Assembly: GCA_027405735.1 (NCBI GenBank)
Contig: JAPEHQ010000014.1
Location: 1,240,001 to 1,304,000 of the forward strand
Reading direction: 5' to 3'
Length of the DNA: 64,000 nucleotides
DNA from: Mucor racemosus
Taxonomy: Eukaryota > Mucoromycota > Mucoromycetes > Mucorales > Mucoraceae
Positions within the stretch are counted from its first letter, which is position 1. Every line of letters begins with the position of its first letter. The notes below the pieces were generated by a model that had not been told where the DNA came from, ran no database searches, and was given only the letters and a program-made list of their open reading frames with translations. The translations under genes and the position numbers were made by a program. Below, one piece after another: positions 48,533 to 61,031 of this stretch.

Positions 48533-49589
48533 GTTGATTTTAGTCTGAGGGATTGTGAAGGATATAAAGGAAGGTAATTGAAGAGAAAAAAGATATGAAG
48601 AGATGGAAAGAATCAGTATTAAAAAAATTAAACAGATCATATTTATAGCTGGTAGAACAGCAACCAAATCACTATAAGTTTCTTATTTTAAATTGTCAAT
48701 TGTATCACAAAATGAATTCCTGGAACACACCCTTTTTTTTTTTTTTTTTTTTTATATATATATATATATATATATCAAAACGAGAAGCCTTTGGATGATA
48801 TCGATGCAATCTAAATGAAATTTAGATAGAATGCCATTGAAGCTTATAATAGAAACCTGCATGTACTCAATTGTGTATATATTGTATGTATAAATAGCCG
48901 TCAAAACTATATTGCGTTTCTCCGGCTTCACTTCTTAATTAGACACAAACTCGTCTTCTAGTCTTTCTTTCGAATCTATTCTGTAACTTTAGAGTTAGGT
49001 CTCGCGACAATTTCTGTCTTTTTACTAGACAATTTTGCTTATTATAGGCCTTGGTAATCGTAACAAATATCTGTCTATTCTCGTGTATTTCAACCAAAAA
49101 TAGTTTTTATATACAAGAAGAAATTAGAGAACGTACTTGCTTTTATTCCCAAAGCAAAACTGCAATTGAATGGCAATGCCATCATTACTCAATGATATGA
49201 GGATAGCACCATAAACAAGCCCAAAAATTGTATTTTTAGGTGTAATTATAGCATGATTGTTAAACGGAAATATTATCATATTTGGTGAGCAATTGTCAAT
49301 TATATAAAATATTTCCATTCATTCTTTTGCACCAAATTTACCTCCCGCTTTAATGACATTACTATACTTCCATCTCGTATACCATATGCCATTATTAATA
49401 TTAATTCATTCACAAATTCAATCTAAATATAATTCACTTTCTTTTCGTCGTATTCTCTTAAATAAAACGCTGAATCATAATATTCGTCGACAGAAAGGAT
49501 CATCCTTTGGATTATTTTGTATTGGAGTAGCACATGAGCTATTCCAGATCTGGTGTATTGCATACGTTGAGATTTGGCTCGTGTTACAG
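48533..49589. other. Chitin deacetylase upstream region
   Basis: T run at 48733-48752 followed by a (TA)n repeat to 48775. No clear gene; a minus-strand open stretch at 49124-49318 is unremarkable. Confidence 0.45.
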
Positions 49590-49677
49590 GTTGAGCATTG
49601 ATAATCCAATCATTGCTTTATTACCACAAGATTTACAATTGTACCATTATGAAATGGAAGATAGAGCTGTTGCTTAG
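49590..49677 (+). pseudogene. Isolated C-terminal exon-like relic
   Basis: Follows an acceptor-like GTGTTACAG and reads LSIDNPIIALLPQDLQLYHY then EMEDRAVA and TAG. It has the look of a protein end. An open frame upstream (about 49480-49590, SSFGLFCIGVAHELFQIW) might be its previous exon but does not join cleanly. Unidentified. Confidence 0.28.
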
Positions 49678-51400
49678 TTAATTATAATAGATTTGTGTTT
49701 TTCTTTTGTTTTGCTCGATATACAACTTTATAGCTAATGTAATAATCAGACACGAGTATTTTACTTTTCAGGCATCAGTTTAAAATCAAAGTGATGAATT
49801 CAGCCATTCTTGTATATATAAATTAACACGTTGAAGTACAAAATATATTAAAATCCCAAAATAGAAATTTTCTAATCCCTCATTTTTCCTGGTAAAATGT
49901 TGTATATGTGTATATAATATATTTGTACCTTGTGTAAGCTAGAACGTTGCTGTAGCAATATCACATATATATGCATATAAAAAAAACTTATCAAGCCTTT
50001 AATTTGTGTCTCATTACCATTATAATTATATCTTTAAAGTTTTAGTGTATTAAATCGTTAGTGAATATCATACTATACATTAATGACATTCAAAGGAATA
50101 AGCCTTCTTGTCTTCCAATAGGGGATACACAATCACTGTGATACATAATACATGCAACTTTAGATGCAAAACTCGTTTTTTTTTATCCAACAGCACCAGT
50201 ATTATAAGCTATTAAACTGTAAGGATGTTAGTATATATATAGTACAGTCGCTTATAAAAGATTTCACACTCAAATACTGTACATTACATTAGTATGTAGA
50301 AATCTAATCTTGTATTTAAATGTGTATTGGATATTATAGCCTACTGTGTACATGTATCCAGTGTTTAAAGTAGAGTGTAATACATTTATAATAAATTACA
50401 ATTAATATTTTTTCTATAAAACCGCTAGATTTGCAAAGATGACCAGTTTATATCGGCTTTAATGAAATATGTGCCTGTTTTTTTATTTCATTCCGCAAAT
50501 ATGCAACCTTTTTCCGTTTAAAGCGCAATATTAAGTATATTTCAGGCTTCGAAATACCTGACTTGCTTGACAAAATACTTATGAAAATCGTATCATTATA
50601 TGTACCTTTATTCAAATACATTTACAAAAACAGTAACGTTTTTTTTAAAAAAAAAATAACTGGAACTATTCAACATTTGCCTAAACTATGCAACAAAATG
50701 TACAATATGTTGGAGAAATTTATTTGAAACTTGAATCTCTCATCTAATAATGTAGTTTACGATATATTTTTCTATTAAAATGCTACTTAAACTTGTATTA
50801 TCATATATATTTGAAATAATTTTTCCTATTAAATTTATAAAGCAAGTCGACCTTTACATGAAAGCGTTTACTCAAAATTGTGCCTGCATTTTAGGTGGAG
50901 AAAGTCAGAAAGTTTTTATTTATTACATGATATTGAAATCAACAAATTGCCTAGCTTTGTTTCTCTCCATCATAAATCATTATTTTATCAGCGTTTAAGT
51001 GCTTTGAATATGTAGTATAATACAAATATCAATAAAATTATGAAATATCATGATAAAAATCTATCAAATCTTTGAAACTTAGGTATGTCATAATTCAGTT
51101 GAAAATAAATATGTTTTAGTGTCTCGCCATTGATGTAGGTGTCTTCATTCGAGATATTGCTCGCCAAAATTGAGTGTTTAAGCAGTGGCATTTTCATATC
51201 AGTACAATTAAAGAATTTCTCCTGGCTTGATTCACTTAATATTATATGACACCTTTTATTTATTCAAATTTTGGCATCTTTGCTATATCGCTAAATTTTT
51301 TATTTCCAATTTACTAAATGAAAACACGTTTAACGTCGATTTTAAAACTTCCTAGTTTTGGTTTGAAAACGTGTATTTTGCCTGCGATCAGCCATTAAAA
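49678..51400. other. Intergenic, no recognisable gene
   Basis: AT-rich, with scattered short open stretches (for example 50780-50998) that show no family signal. Confidence 0.4.
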
Positions 51401-51509
51401 ATCAACTAGATAAATTCCCCACTGAATGTGGTATTCGAGATGTTTTAAGCAGTGAAATGTCAAGATTCAAATTCAAATCCACGGTTGTCTTGGATTTACG
51501 CAACAAATC

Positions 51510-51670
51510 ATATAATAATAGTGCAATAAAATGACATTTTTTATAGACCAAAATTGTCATTGTCATTTCATGATCTCGATTTGTATCTAAATCTCGCTCC
51601 ATAAGGACTGAATTCCAATCAGATACCAACAAGCATAACAATGAAACTCTATATTACTAGTGCCTGTTAG
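51510..51670 (-). pseudogene. Decayed copy of the 55.2-kb exon fragment
   Basis: Matches 55115-55285 at the base level. On the minus strand it still shows GTSNIEF and QSLWSEI, but with several replacements and a TAG at the place where the better copy has its splice donor. Confidence 0.5.
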
Positions 51671-53106
51671 TATTGGAGTCGAGCCTTCCTCGAGCTCTCG
51701 AGTTTCAGGAGACTGAAAAACTCGACTAGACTCGTTGCCAACCCTATCTATGGTTATTAGTTATTAGGCAAGACATCAGATTATTCTTTTTTTGTGTTTC
51801 TATATCATTTTAAATTTTATCACTTTTTTGAAATATTTCGTGGGTTTCTAGCCAGTTCTAGCTTTTCATTGAGTAGATATAAATATCGTTGCCTTTAATT
51901 TGATCTAGTAATCAAAGAATACGTCCAACAATACAGTAGTAAATAATGATTTTTGATCTTAGAATGTGGTTAAATAAAAACATCAGTCGCTAATATAACG
52001 ACTGCTATATATATTAAAAATATTAGTCCCTTCTGTTAGCAAGCGTATTCAGATATAAAAAAAGAATACCAGCTTGATCGGCTGATATGTCTTATCAAAC
52101 AGTGAATATATTCTTGGAATAATATAAAAACAAAGAGAGAAACAACACACGTAGAAGAGGATTTTCAAAACTTTACATTATTTATTAGGAGCCCAATTAA
52201 AACCCTACTAAATTGCACATTTCAGCCAATGTAAAAGCAGCATTACAGCGCATGAACCATAAACTAAACAACATAATATCTGTTATCATAGAAACATACA
52301 TTTTTCTACAAGAAAAACTGTCTGTCATATCATACATTCATTAAAAAATTACAAACGCGAGCCCGCAGAGCGACGTCATAATTGAGCATAGCAATAATGT
52401 CGAACAGCTAAGTCTCTTACACTATGGTATATCAAGTTTTAAATAAAAAGGCATTCTTTTTCAACTTTTCTTATATTTAACCACGTACGGTCTGAAAATT
52501 CAGTTTTTGTAGCGGACATTTTCGGGGCTCATTTTATCCTTACTAACACTCATGATTTTGATCAAAAAACAGGAAAATCAAATTTTGATACCAAAATCAA
52601 CGTTTAAATATACCACATTGTGAGAGGAAATTGTAGCCATGACTAATACACATTTTATAAAAGCTTAATATTAAGTGTTAAGTAATAAAACTTTGTACTT
52701 TTGTCCCAAAAACGCGATTTTGGTTAAAGGATTTTCATGTAATATTTTGCAATAAAAATGTTTGTTATTTTTTATTGAGCAAATAGAGCACTAAATTTGG
52801 TACTTGTGTATATTTTTTATTTTTATAATTGGTAGTATAATTAACTCTAGATTTGCAAAATTAGAAAAAAAAATTAAAAAATGTCAAAATTGATGATCTG
52901 GACAGAAATAATTTTCTAAATTAATATTCCGCTTATAAGCCTTGTAAGTCTTAAAAATAAGAGATTTTATAATACTTGGGAACTTTATCAAGAATTTACG
53001 ATGTTGTACCCACTTGATTCAAGCTTATTGCTGTAAACCTTTATGCATGTTTATACTGTGTGGTAGTTTATTTGATGATAATATAGTCTTACTTTATAAT
53101 TATTGC

Positions 53107-53383
53107 GCTACAGATGATCTACATTAAGTTTTAGTCTTTCCTCTTCTCCAATATCATAAACATAAAAATGACCACCGCTGGAACCTAATACCACCTTTTC
53201 ACCCTCTTTTTTGCCCCAAGCTAATTTATTCAATGCTACAATGCTTTACCAGAACCAACTTAAACGCTTACAAATGGTTCCTCAGCATTTGCATTCAAAT
53301 TCCATAAATTAAATTGGCTGGTTCCATCTACAGTAGTATCAAACGTATCATCATCAGCGCGCCTTATTATGATAAATGACAAT
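53107..53383 (-). pseudogene. Dynein intermediate chain fragment in R2 copy c
   Basis: Keeps the shared in-frame stop, and its flanking residues (PFVSV, stop, VGSGKALNKLAW) look closest to a normal dynein intermediate chain. A 5-bp insertion after the KAL codons shifts the frame. The end reads VYDIGEE, again more ancestral-looking than copy a. Confidence 0.7.
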
Positions 53384-53711
53384 CTAAAATCAGAAACATC
53401 ACATTATCATTGTTATAATAAGCTATGAAAAGCTCGATTTTTAATAATACAGCAATTAAATAAAAAACAAGATGATACTAATATCATATGGTGAGTATTT
53501 AATATCTAAGTCAATTTGATGAAGTATGCTTTTAAACCTTTTTGAAAATCCTGAGGCAAACACAAGACCTTGGTTCTGTAATTTCTATCCATCAAAATGT
53601 CGCAATTTCAACTACATGATGAATGCACCTTTCATCAATCTTGGCCTCGATATACATTGGGTATCAGTTTTTTGGTATTGTATTTTCTCTGATTCATTAA
53701 TATCCGGTCAT

Positions 53712-54059
53712 TGTTGCATCCATAAATCTGGGTGCAGTCCTTGGTTAAGATTACGACACAGTTTGATATGTTAAGTTCTACATTGCTGTGTATTATGTTA
53801 TGAAGCTCCGTGTATGCAGGAATATGGAACTAGTGTGTGTCACCTAGACTTGATTGGATATATGTATATATATAAATAGACTCATTTAAACAGGCCATAT
53901 AATTAGAGAATGTGAATATAAAAGAAGATGGTTCGATCTTATAATAAAGTTCTTTAGTTTTAGTGTGCTCTTTCATTTTATAACAGTTTTCCTTTATTTT
54001 TATTAAATAATTTAGTACATATTTTAGCTTTGAGATTAACATAATCTCCTGGCGTAACA
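53712..54059 (+). mobile_element. Solo LTR, family F (348 bp), TSD GTCAT
   Basis: Begins TGTTGCATCC, ends GGCGTAACA. It is flanked by GTCAT at 53707-53711 and 54060-54064. R2 copy b has the empty site with a single GTCAT (34377-34381). A TATATAAATAG box and an AATAAAG signal about 75 bp later fit an LTR read on the plus strand. Confidence 0.87.
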
Positions 54060-54118
54060 GTCATACTGAACGATAGTGAATTAAACTACGATTAACTATT
54101 ATACTGTTGGTAATTTTT

Positions 54119-54984
54119 TGTTACTGCCAGTTTAACCTATTATTATTATTATCATTGATTATAGTCGTCAAACTAATTGGTACAGTATATCATATTACCA
54201 TTTCGTATTGGTAGAATTTATACAATTGATATCTGCATTTAACACTGGTGGATTGGAAAGTTGGTATCTGTTTTTAGTTTTATCAATAATTCTTCTTTTA
54301 ATTTTCTAGTATAATTATAGGTGTTTATATTTCTAAAAACTGAATTTCCAACTGCAACTGCATCTGTTGAATATCACTTGCGTTTCTATGCGTTGTAGCT
54401 AATGTCATACTAACTCCCATTTTAGTAAAGATTCCTTTACGTTTGCAGTAAAATATGGGTGTAAAAAGCGATAAAGAATACTGTTAAAATCCTTCTTTAT
54501 TAAAATATGGATAATGTGCAATAAAATGGTTATTCTACGTCTCTATTTATATTATTTGGTGATTATTTACTATCTTGCAATTGCATTGCAATTGTCAACG
54601 ATTCCATTAATTTTGAGTATAAATGTTGGGTTGTTTGGTTATTGGTTTGGTGGATCAAGAACGGTGTTTTAAATATAGTTTGTCAATCATGCTTTCAGAA
54701 CAGCCCTTACTTGTTCTACTTGATAAGCATGTACTTTTTGTATCTTTTATTTAGGATATCCCACATTACTTTAGTATTTTAGCATCTCTTATTTGAGTAT
54801 TATACCCTTGCTATCTTTATGCAATTGTCTATTTACTATATAGTCTTATCTTTGATAGCATGGTTTCAAATGAGATGACATTTAATTTAGATATTTTATG
54901 ATGGGAATCTAGCTTAGTTCACTTCAACGTTCATCCATATTCAATTTTTTTGTTATACAGCTTAATATTAATTTACTGACGTTG
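54119..54984. other. Unique spacer, possible antisense LTR remnant
   Basis: Around 54480-54560 the opposite strand shows an AATAAAG-like and TATAAATAG-like pair, suggesting an old LTR read leftward. I could not find matched ends or a target duplication. Confidence 0.3.
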
Positions 54985-55282
54985 AGTTTTGTTTATATCT
55001 CCGTCAAAAATACGCATTCTCTAGACAAAATCGGCTACCAATTTCTGAAAAGCTCTACTATTATTTCCAAAAAGAAAAGATGCACCTTAATTTGCTGCAT
55101 CTCCCAAAATAATGAAACACTGTGCAATGAAATGGCACCTTTTATAGACCAAAGTCGCCATTCATTGTCATTTTATTTAGAAAAATAACTGATCTCGATT
55201 CGTACCTGAATTTCGCTCCATAAGGACTGAGTTCCAATGAGATCCCAATAAGCATAACGAGGAAACTCTATATTGCTGGTGC
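54985..55282 (-). pseudogene. Two-exon fragment of an unidentified gene
   Basis: On the minus strand an acceptor TTTTACAG precedes an exon at 55282-55206 reading GTSNIEFPRYAYWDLIGTQ then SLWSEIQ, ending exactly at a GTACGA donor. A second acceptor (GCACAG) leads in phase to 55119, reading CFIILGDAAN, a TAA, then GASFLFGNNSRAFQKLVADF in the same frame. Two proper splice joins argue for real exons of a host gene, now broken. I do not recognise the protein. Confidence 0.5.
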
Positions 55283-55403
55283 CTGTAAAAGGAAGTATTA
55301 CTGATCAAAATACAACCTTCTACAACACGACACCTATGATATAAAGCTGCACTTATTTTGCATTAATAATATATTCCAAAACTCCTGCTCATAAAATCGC
55401 AGT

Positions 55404-55796
55404 TGCAGTAATTCTAGATAAGGAATCACATCCCATAAAAATAAGCTCAGTTGCATTTTAAATTATAACTGGAATGTTGAAAGATCAACATCCATCTAAT
55501 GATATTCTATCATATCAAACAAAGTATCAACATCTCAACCAAGTATCTTATAAAAGAATGTCAATAAAAGACGTTATGATTGAACACCTGTAAAATAGGC
55601 ATCAACACACAAACATCCACTATTTTACAATTCCTATAAATATAGCATACTTTATGAAGATATCACTCTTTTTCTTCAGATTTCTTTTGATCACAATAAA
55701 ACCGTGGAAAGACTATAATTGTATTTATCAACGCTTTTATTTTTTTAGTTTATTTTTCATTTTTATAAAATCACTTCAATTTTATTGCACACTGCA
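55404..55796. mobile_element. Probable LTR related to family A (no TSD)
   Basis: Starts TGCAGT and ends ACTGCA. Its last 150 bases parallel family A (CCTATAAATA box, CTTCAGA, ATAATTGTATTT, CTTTTATTTTT, T-rich end). The flanks GCAGT and ACTAA do not match, so the ends or the insertion history are uncertain. Confidence 0.5.
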
Positions 55797-56189
55797 ACTA
55801 ATTTTCACTGAATACGCAGGGAATACGCATGGTAAAATGAACATATTACCTTACAGCAGCGGAATACGGTGTAGTAATACGCTCATATTACAATGGTGAA
55901 ACTCACATTTTGCATGCATACTCCAACGTTGTATTCAAGATTCTACACTTTCTATGGGTTCTCTATTATATTCCCGAATCCTTTTTTATTTGCTTATTTG
56001 GAAAATATTACCAATATATTACAATGTTCTCAATTTTTTTTTCATTGCTTACTTAATTTTCTCTACACTAAAAAAAATATGGACGTATTACCTGCAGGGA
56101 AAACGAGGCAATACGGACTTTGATTGCAATAAGAAGCTGACAAATACATGTTCACAAGTACAGGAGTTAAAATTGTAGGCCAAAGGAGA

Positions 56190-56260
56190 GTGACAAGCTT
56201 AACGGGTAGCGCATGCGCTACAAATTGAGTGCGACACACATATTCGTGAGTTTAAATCTG
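56190..56260 (+). other. tRNA-like 71-nt insert with 10-bp flanking repeats
   Basis: AAGCTTAACGGGTAGCGCA resembles a tRNA D-arm / A box, and GAGTTTAAATC a B box / T-loop. The segment ends just before CCA. It is flanked by CCAAAGGAGA on both sides (56180-56189 and 56261-56270), like a target duplication. The acceptor and T stems do not pair well, so a working tRNA gene is unlikely; a tRNA-derived SINE head or retroposed tRNA is more plausible. Confidence 0.4.
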
Positions 56261-56654
56261 CCAAAGGAGAAGCTCTCTGGTATTAGGATATGAATTTTGA
56301 AAGAGAATCTCCGTTGGCCTTGCTTCTCATCGAATATGATCCTCCTTTTTTGTTCTTAGTAACTTTTGCATAATTCTAACAAATTTTCTCCTTTTTCATT
56401 AATGCATATGATATGCATACTAGTATATTTGGCTGGTAAAACGAGGCTCGACACCAATACTACCAGCATCCATGGAACATTTGTACTACGTTGAGCCAGT
56501 TTGAGCAACAAGTTGGTTACCTGCTACTTACACCTACTAAGGCCAGCAAGCCCATCAGTTCTTCTCAACGAATATGAATCCAAATGACCTCCCATTGCAA
56601 TGGCAAGTACTTCTAGTGCTGATCCGCAGAATTGCAAAAGGTTTAGCCTTGTCG

Positions 56655-59600
56655 TATATTTTCAGGTTTGATGAAAAATACTTAAAAAAGAATACAATTA
56701 AAAGAGAATGAGTAATGAATCAGTTCTTCGACTGTATAATAAAAAAAGATGTCGCTTATTTAGATATAAAAGTACGGCCTCTCATATTGATTTGACATTG
56801 AGATCCTGAGTTGTAATTTAAGGCACTACTATAGAACCATTAGATCTGTTTGATAGTAATCTATGGATTGAAATGGATCAATCATAATTTAACCGTTCTT
56901 GCAGAGCTTGTGAGTTGTCTTGTTTAAATGCTGCGCTAAATGCGCTTGTTGGATGTTGATTTGATAGCTACTTGATTTATTAACTGCTGGGATGAAATAA
57001 TATGGTGTCATAATTGAGGCCCAAGCGTTCTTGGTAATTACTAGATTAAACTTATTACGCTAGGAGTTTCTTATATATGATATCAAGACTTTGCACTTCA
57101 ATACATGTCGTAGTCAATAGATTGTAAAATGTATTCATACTGTAGAAGGTGATAACATAATATGGTACTTCTTTGTAGCATAATACAACATAGTAGTATA
57201 TGATTCATATTTTTGCCAATCGTCACTTTTCCAAAAAAAAAAAAGCCGAACAATCTCCGGAAGCGGCCATCTAATGATATTTCCAAGCTTTAAATCTCTA
57301 GAAAAAACCACCGGATAGCCCGGACGCGGTTATTTAAATATTCCAAGAAGCTATAAGATGCAGGTATCCAAATTTCATACAAAAATCAAGGTTCGACTGT
57401 ATTGCTATTAATTATTCAAAGGCTTATTTTAAGTAAAGCATAAATACAACTTACAGCATTATTAGCCTAATGACCGATTTAACTTGAAAAGTATAAGATG
57501 ATACAACCGGATTCAAAAAAAGTCCATAAAATCACAAATTTAAAGGATCTATATATAAAGGCACTATGGCCGACCTGTGCTGCATAAGATGATTTTGTTG
57601 TGCCCAGGTGGGCTGTACACTATGGCCTGATGAGGAGTTGTTGCGCCCATTAAACAATGGCTAAAAGGATAACAAGATGAACATAGGCACAACAAAAGAA
57701 ACTGTACACGAGCATAACGAAAAGCCTGTATGTGCAGAATTATAGATTCTGTCTGTGTGCATGGCATTAATCCCATGTGTGCATAATAGTAGAATTGCCC
57801 ATAAGCATATCATTATCCTATTTCTGCATAATAATAAAATTTGACTACGAGCATAATGAGCTGATCGTATGGGAACAAATTGGTCTGTACATGAGCATCG
57901 TGCCGTTCTCAAAATGACATTGTATTTTTTACTGGAATGGATTTTTAAATTATACTTGTTTTTATTAATATAGATTATAGGCAATACAATTCAATACGTT
58001 GTTGATGTAGAGCAATACTTTTAGCAGCCAATAAATTTACGATCAACATCATCATTTGTAAATATGTTTATAACTATAATGTTTGCAGCAACAATGGTTT
58101 TTACTCCAGCATAAACTTAAATAACGCTTACTGCTTAAATTTATATGCAAGTCAAAGCTAATATTATAGATGTTACTTTATCACACATAAAATTTAAACA
58201 AATTAACCTTCTTTAAACTTATTACCTTAGTTTACGATTGTAAGCTGTAAAAGATTTGTTTTCAAGTATAGCCACGATCATAACTATAGTTATTAGGCAA
58301 GACATTAGATTACTCTTTTTTTTTGTTTCTATAATATTAGAGATTTTATCACTTTTCTGGAACATTTCGTTGGTTTGTAGCCAGTTCTAGCTTTTTATTG
58401 AGTAAATATAGATATCATTGTCTTCGATGTTGTGATCTGGTAATCAAGAAATATGTCCAACAATACAGTAGTAAATAATGATATTTGATCTTAGAATGCG
58501 GTTAAATGAAAATATCAGTCTCTAATATAACGACTGCTACCAATATTAAAAAAATTAGTCCCTTACATTAGCATGTATATTCAGATAAAAGAAAAGTATA
58601 CCAGCTTAATAGTCTGATATGTCTTATCAAACGGTGGATATTATAACCTTGTTGGAATATGAAAACAAAAAGAGAGAAACAACACACGTAGAAAAGAATT
58701 TTCAAGGCTTTACATTATTTAGCGCAATTAAAACCCTGTTAAATTGCATCTTTCAGCCAATGTAAAAGCAGCATTACAGCGCATTAACCCATAAACTAAA
58801 CAAAATTAGGCAATATCTGTTATCATAGAAACATGCATTTTCTACCAGAAAAACCGTCTGTTATATCATAGATACATTAAAAAATTGCAAAAGCGACCCG
58901 TAGAGCAACGCCGTAATTGAGCATAGCAAGATTGAGTGGCTAAGTCTCTTATACTACTATGGTACAGTATATCTAAGTTTTAAATAAAAAGGCGTTTTTT
59001 CAACTTTTCGTATATTTAACCACATACGATCTTAAAATTCAGTTTTTGTAGCGGACATTTTCAGGACTCATTTTATCCTTACCATCACTCATGATTTTTA
59101 TCAAAAAATAGAAAAATCAAATTTTGATACCAAAATCAACGTTTAAATATACCACATTGTGAGAGGAAATTGTAGCCATAACTAATACACATTTTATAAA
59201 AGCTTAATATTAAATGTTAAGTAATGAAACTTTGTACTTTTGTCCCAAAAACGGATTTTTGGTTAAAGGATTTTCATGTAATATTTAGCAATAAAAACGT
59301 TTATTATTTTTTATTGAACAGATAGAACGCTAAATTCTGTATATGTGTATATTTTTTGTTTTTATAATTGGTAGTATAATTAACTCTAGATTTGCAAAAT
59401 CAGAAAAGAAAAATTAAAAAATGTCAAAATTGATGATCTGGACAAAAATAATTTTCTAAATTAATATTCCGCTTATAAGCCTTGTAAGTCTCAAAAGTAA
59501 GAGATTTTATAATACTTGGGAACTTTATCAAGAATTTACGATGTTGTACCCACGTAATTCAAGCTTATTGCTGTAAACCTTTATACATGTTTATATTGCG

Positions 59601-60258
59601 TGGAAGTTTACTTGATGATAATATAGTCTTACTTTATAATTATTGCGCTATAGGTAATCTACATTAAGTGTTAGTCTTTCCTCTCAAATATCATAAACAT
59701 AAAAATGACCACCACTGGAACCTATTACTACCTTTTCACCCTCTTTTTTGTCCCAAGCTAATTTATTCAATGCTACAATGCTTTACCAGAACCAACTTAA
59801 ATGTTTACAAATGATTCCTCAGCATTTGCATTCAAATTCCATAAATTAAATTAACTGGTTCCATCTACAGTAATATCAAACGTATCATCACCAGCCCGCT
59901 TATTATTATGATAAATTACAATTTAAAATCAGAAACATCCCATTGTCATTGTTATAAGCGATGAAAAGCTCGATTTTTAATAATACATCAATTAAATAAA
60001 AAACAAGATGATACTAATATCATATGGTTAGTATTCAAAATCGAAGTAAGCTTGATAAAGTATGCTTTTAAACCCTTTTGAAAATCCTGAGGCAAACACA
60101 ACATCTTGGTCGTGTAATTTCTATCCATCAAAATGTTGCGATTTCAACTACACGATGAATGCACCTTTTATCAACTTTGACCTCGATATACATTGGATAT
60201 CAGTTTTTTAGCAGTTGAATTTTCTCTGGTTCATTAATATTCAGTCATATTAAACGAT
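56655..60258 (-). repeat. Repeat R2 copy d (inverted, least interrupted)
   Basis: The most complete copy without later insertions. It provides empty sites for three LTRs in copy a (58262-58266, 58013-58017, 57467-57471). It holds the dynein fragment (about 59921-59647) and the small conserved frame (60062-60211). The left end (TGAAAATATACGACA, antisense) matches copy a near 19307. Confidence 0.8.
59647..59921 (-). pseudogene. Dynein intermediate chain fragment in R2 copy d
   Basis: Aligns with copy c, including the same 5-bp insertion. The acceptor AG at the exon start has decayed. No coding capacity remains. Confidence 0.7.
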
Positions 60259-61031
60259 GATGATTTGTAGCAATGCCAAAAGAAAAAAAGAATAAATGCT
60301 TCATGAGTCTTCTGCGTACCAAATTATGCGATTTATTAGTAGCAATGATTGCACTTAACTATGCGTTTTGAACCTATTGAGTTAGTCAGGATAGTTAGTA
60401 CTTTCATTCAAATGTAAGCTTTGCTTTATACTACATTTATATTCATGCATTCAATAAATGACATTGCATTTATTATCTGTTATATCAATCAACCAACTTT
60501 ATTTTAATTCAATAAGTTTGACAATTAAATGCCTAAATTACACTTGAGCCACCAGTTATTGCCACATGCTAATGCTACTAATATACAATCTTTGATTTCT
60601 TGAATGCATTGTCACCTTAATTTTATCGAGTGAATAACATGGATAGCAGTATAGGATATCCAATTAGGGTAGTACATAACAAAGAGTATCAGTCTGAAGC
60701 TATTTAATAAATAAAGATAACACTAAATACTGCATCTGTTGATGTATACCTCAACTTATTTTTTTGAATTACTGGATGCCTTTTAATGATTGTACAAAGG
60801 TATTCCGATATTAAACTGACTTTTTTAACCTTAATTTTGACATCTCAACTCCGTTCAGGGTTGATATTTTGATATCTTAAAAGTATACCTTAACTTTGTA
60901 CGCTTTTTGAATGTTATCGACAGACGAAACAATAGCTTAAAATAAAGCACTACATTCAAAAAAAAATATCATTTTTTTATTCTTTTTGGTATGGGATGGA
61001 ATGGGAAGAAAGGGGGGGGGGCATATTTAAA
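60259..61031. other. Intergenic, 3' of the FERRY3-like gene
   Basis: No gene seen. A G run of ten lies at about 61012-61021, just outside the stop codon. Confidence 0.45.

Larger units (their letters stand above)
51741..54118 (-). repeat. Repeat R2 copy c (inverted)
   Basis: Same orientation as copies b and d. The left edge lies just before TTATTAGGCAAGAC, near the edge shared with copy d (58275). It holds the dynein fragment (53383-53107), the small conserved frame (53526-53774) and a solo LTR at 53712-54059. No R1 follows. Confidence 0.8.

Noticed and set aside
54402..54960. LTR from TGTCATACT to GTTATACA
   Set aside because: The flanking pentamers GCTAA and GCTTA differ and no second copy or empty site is available in the window.
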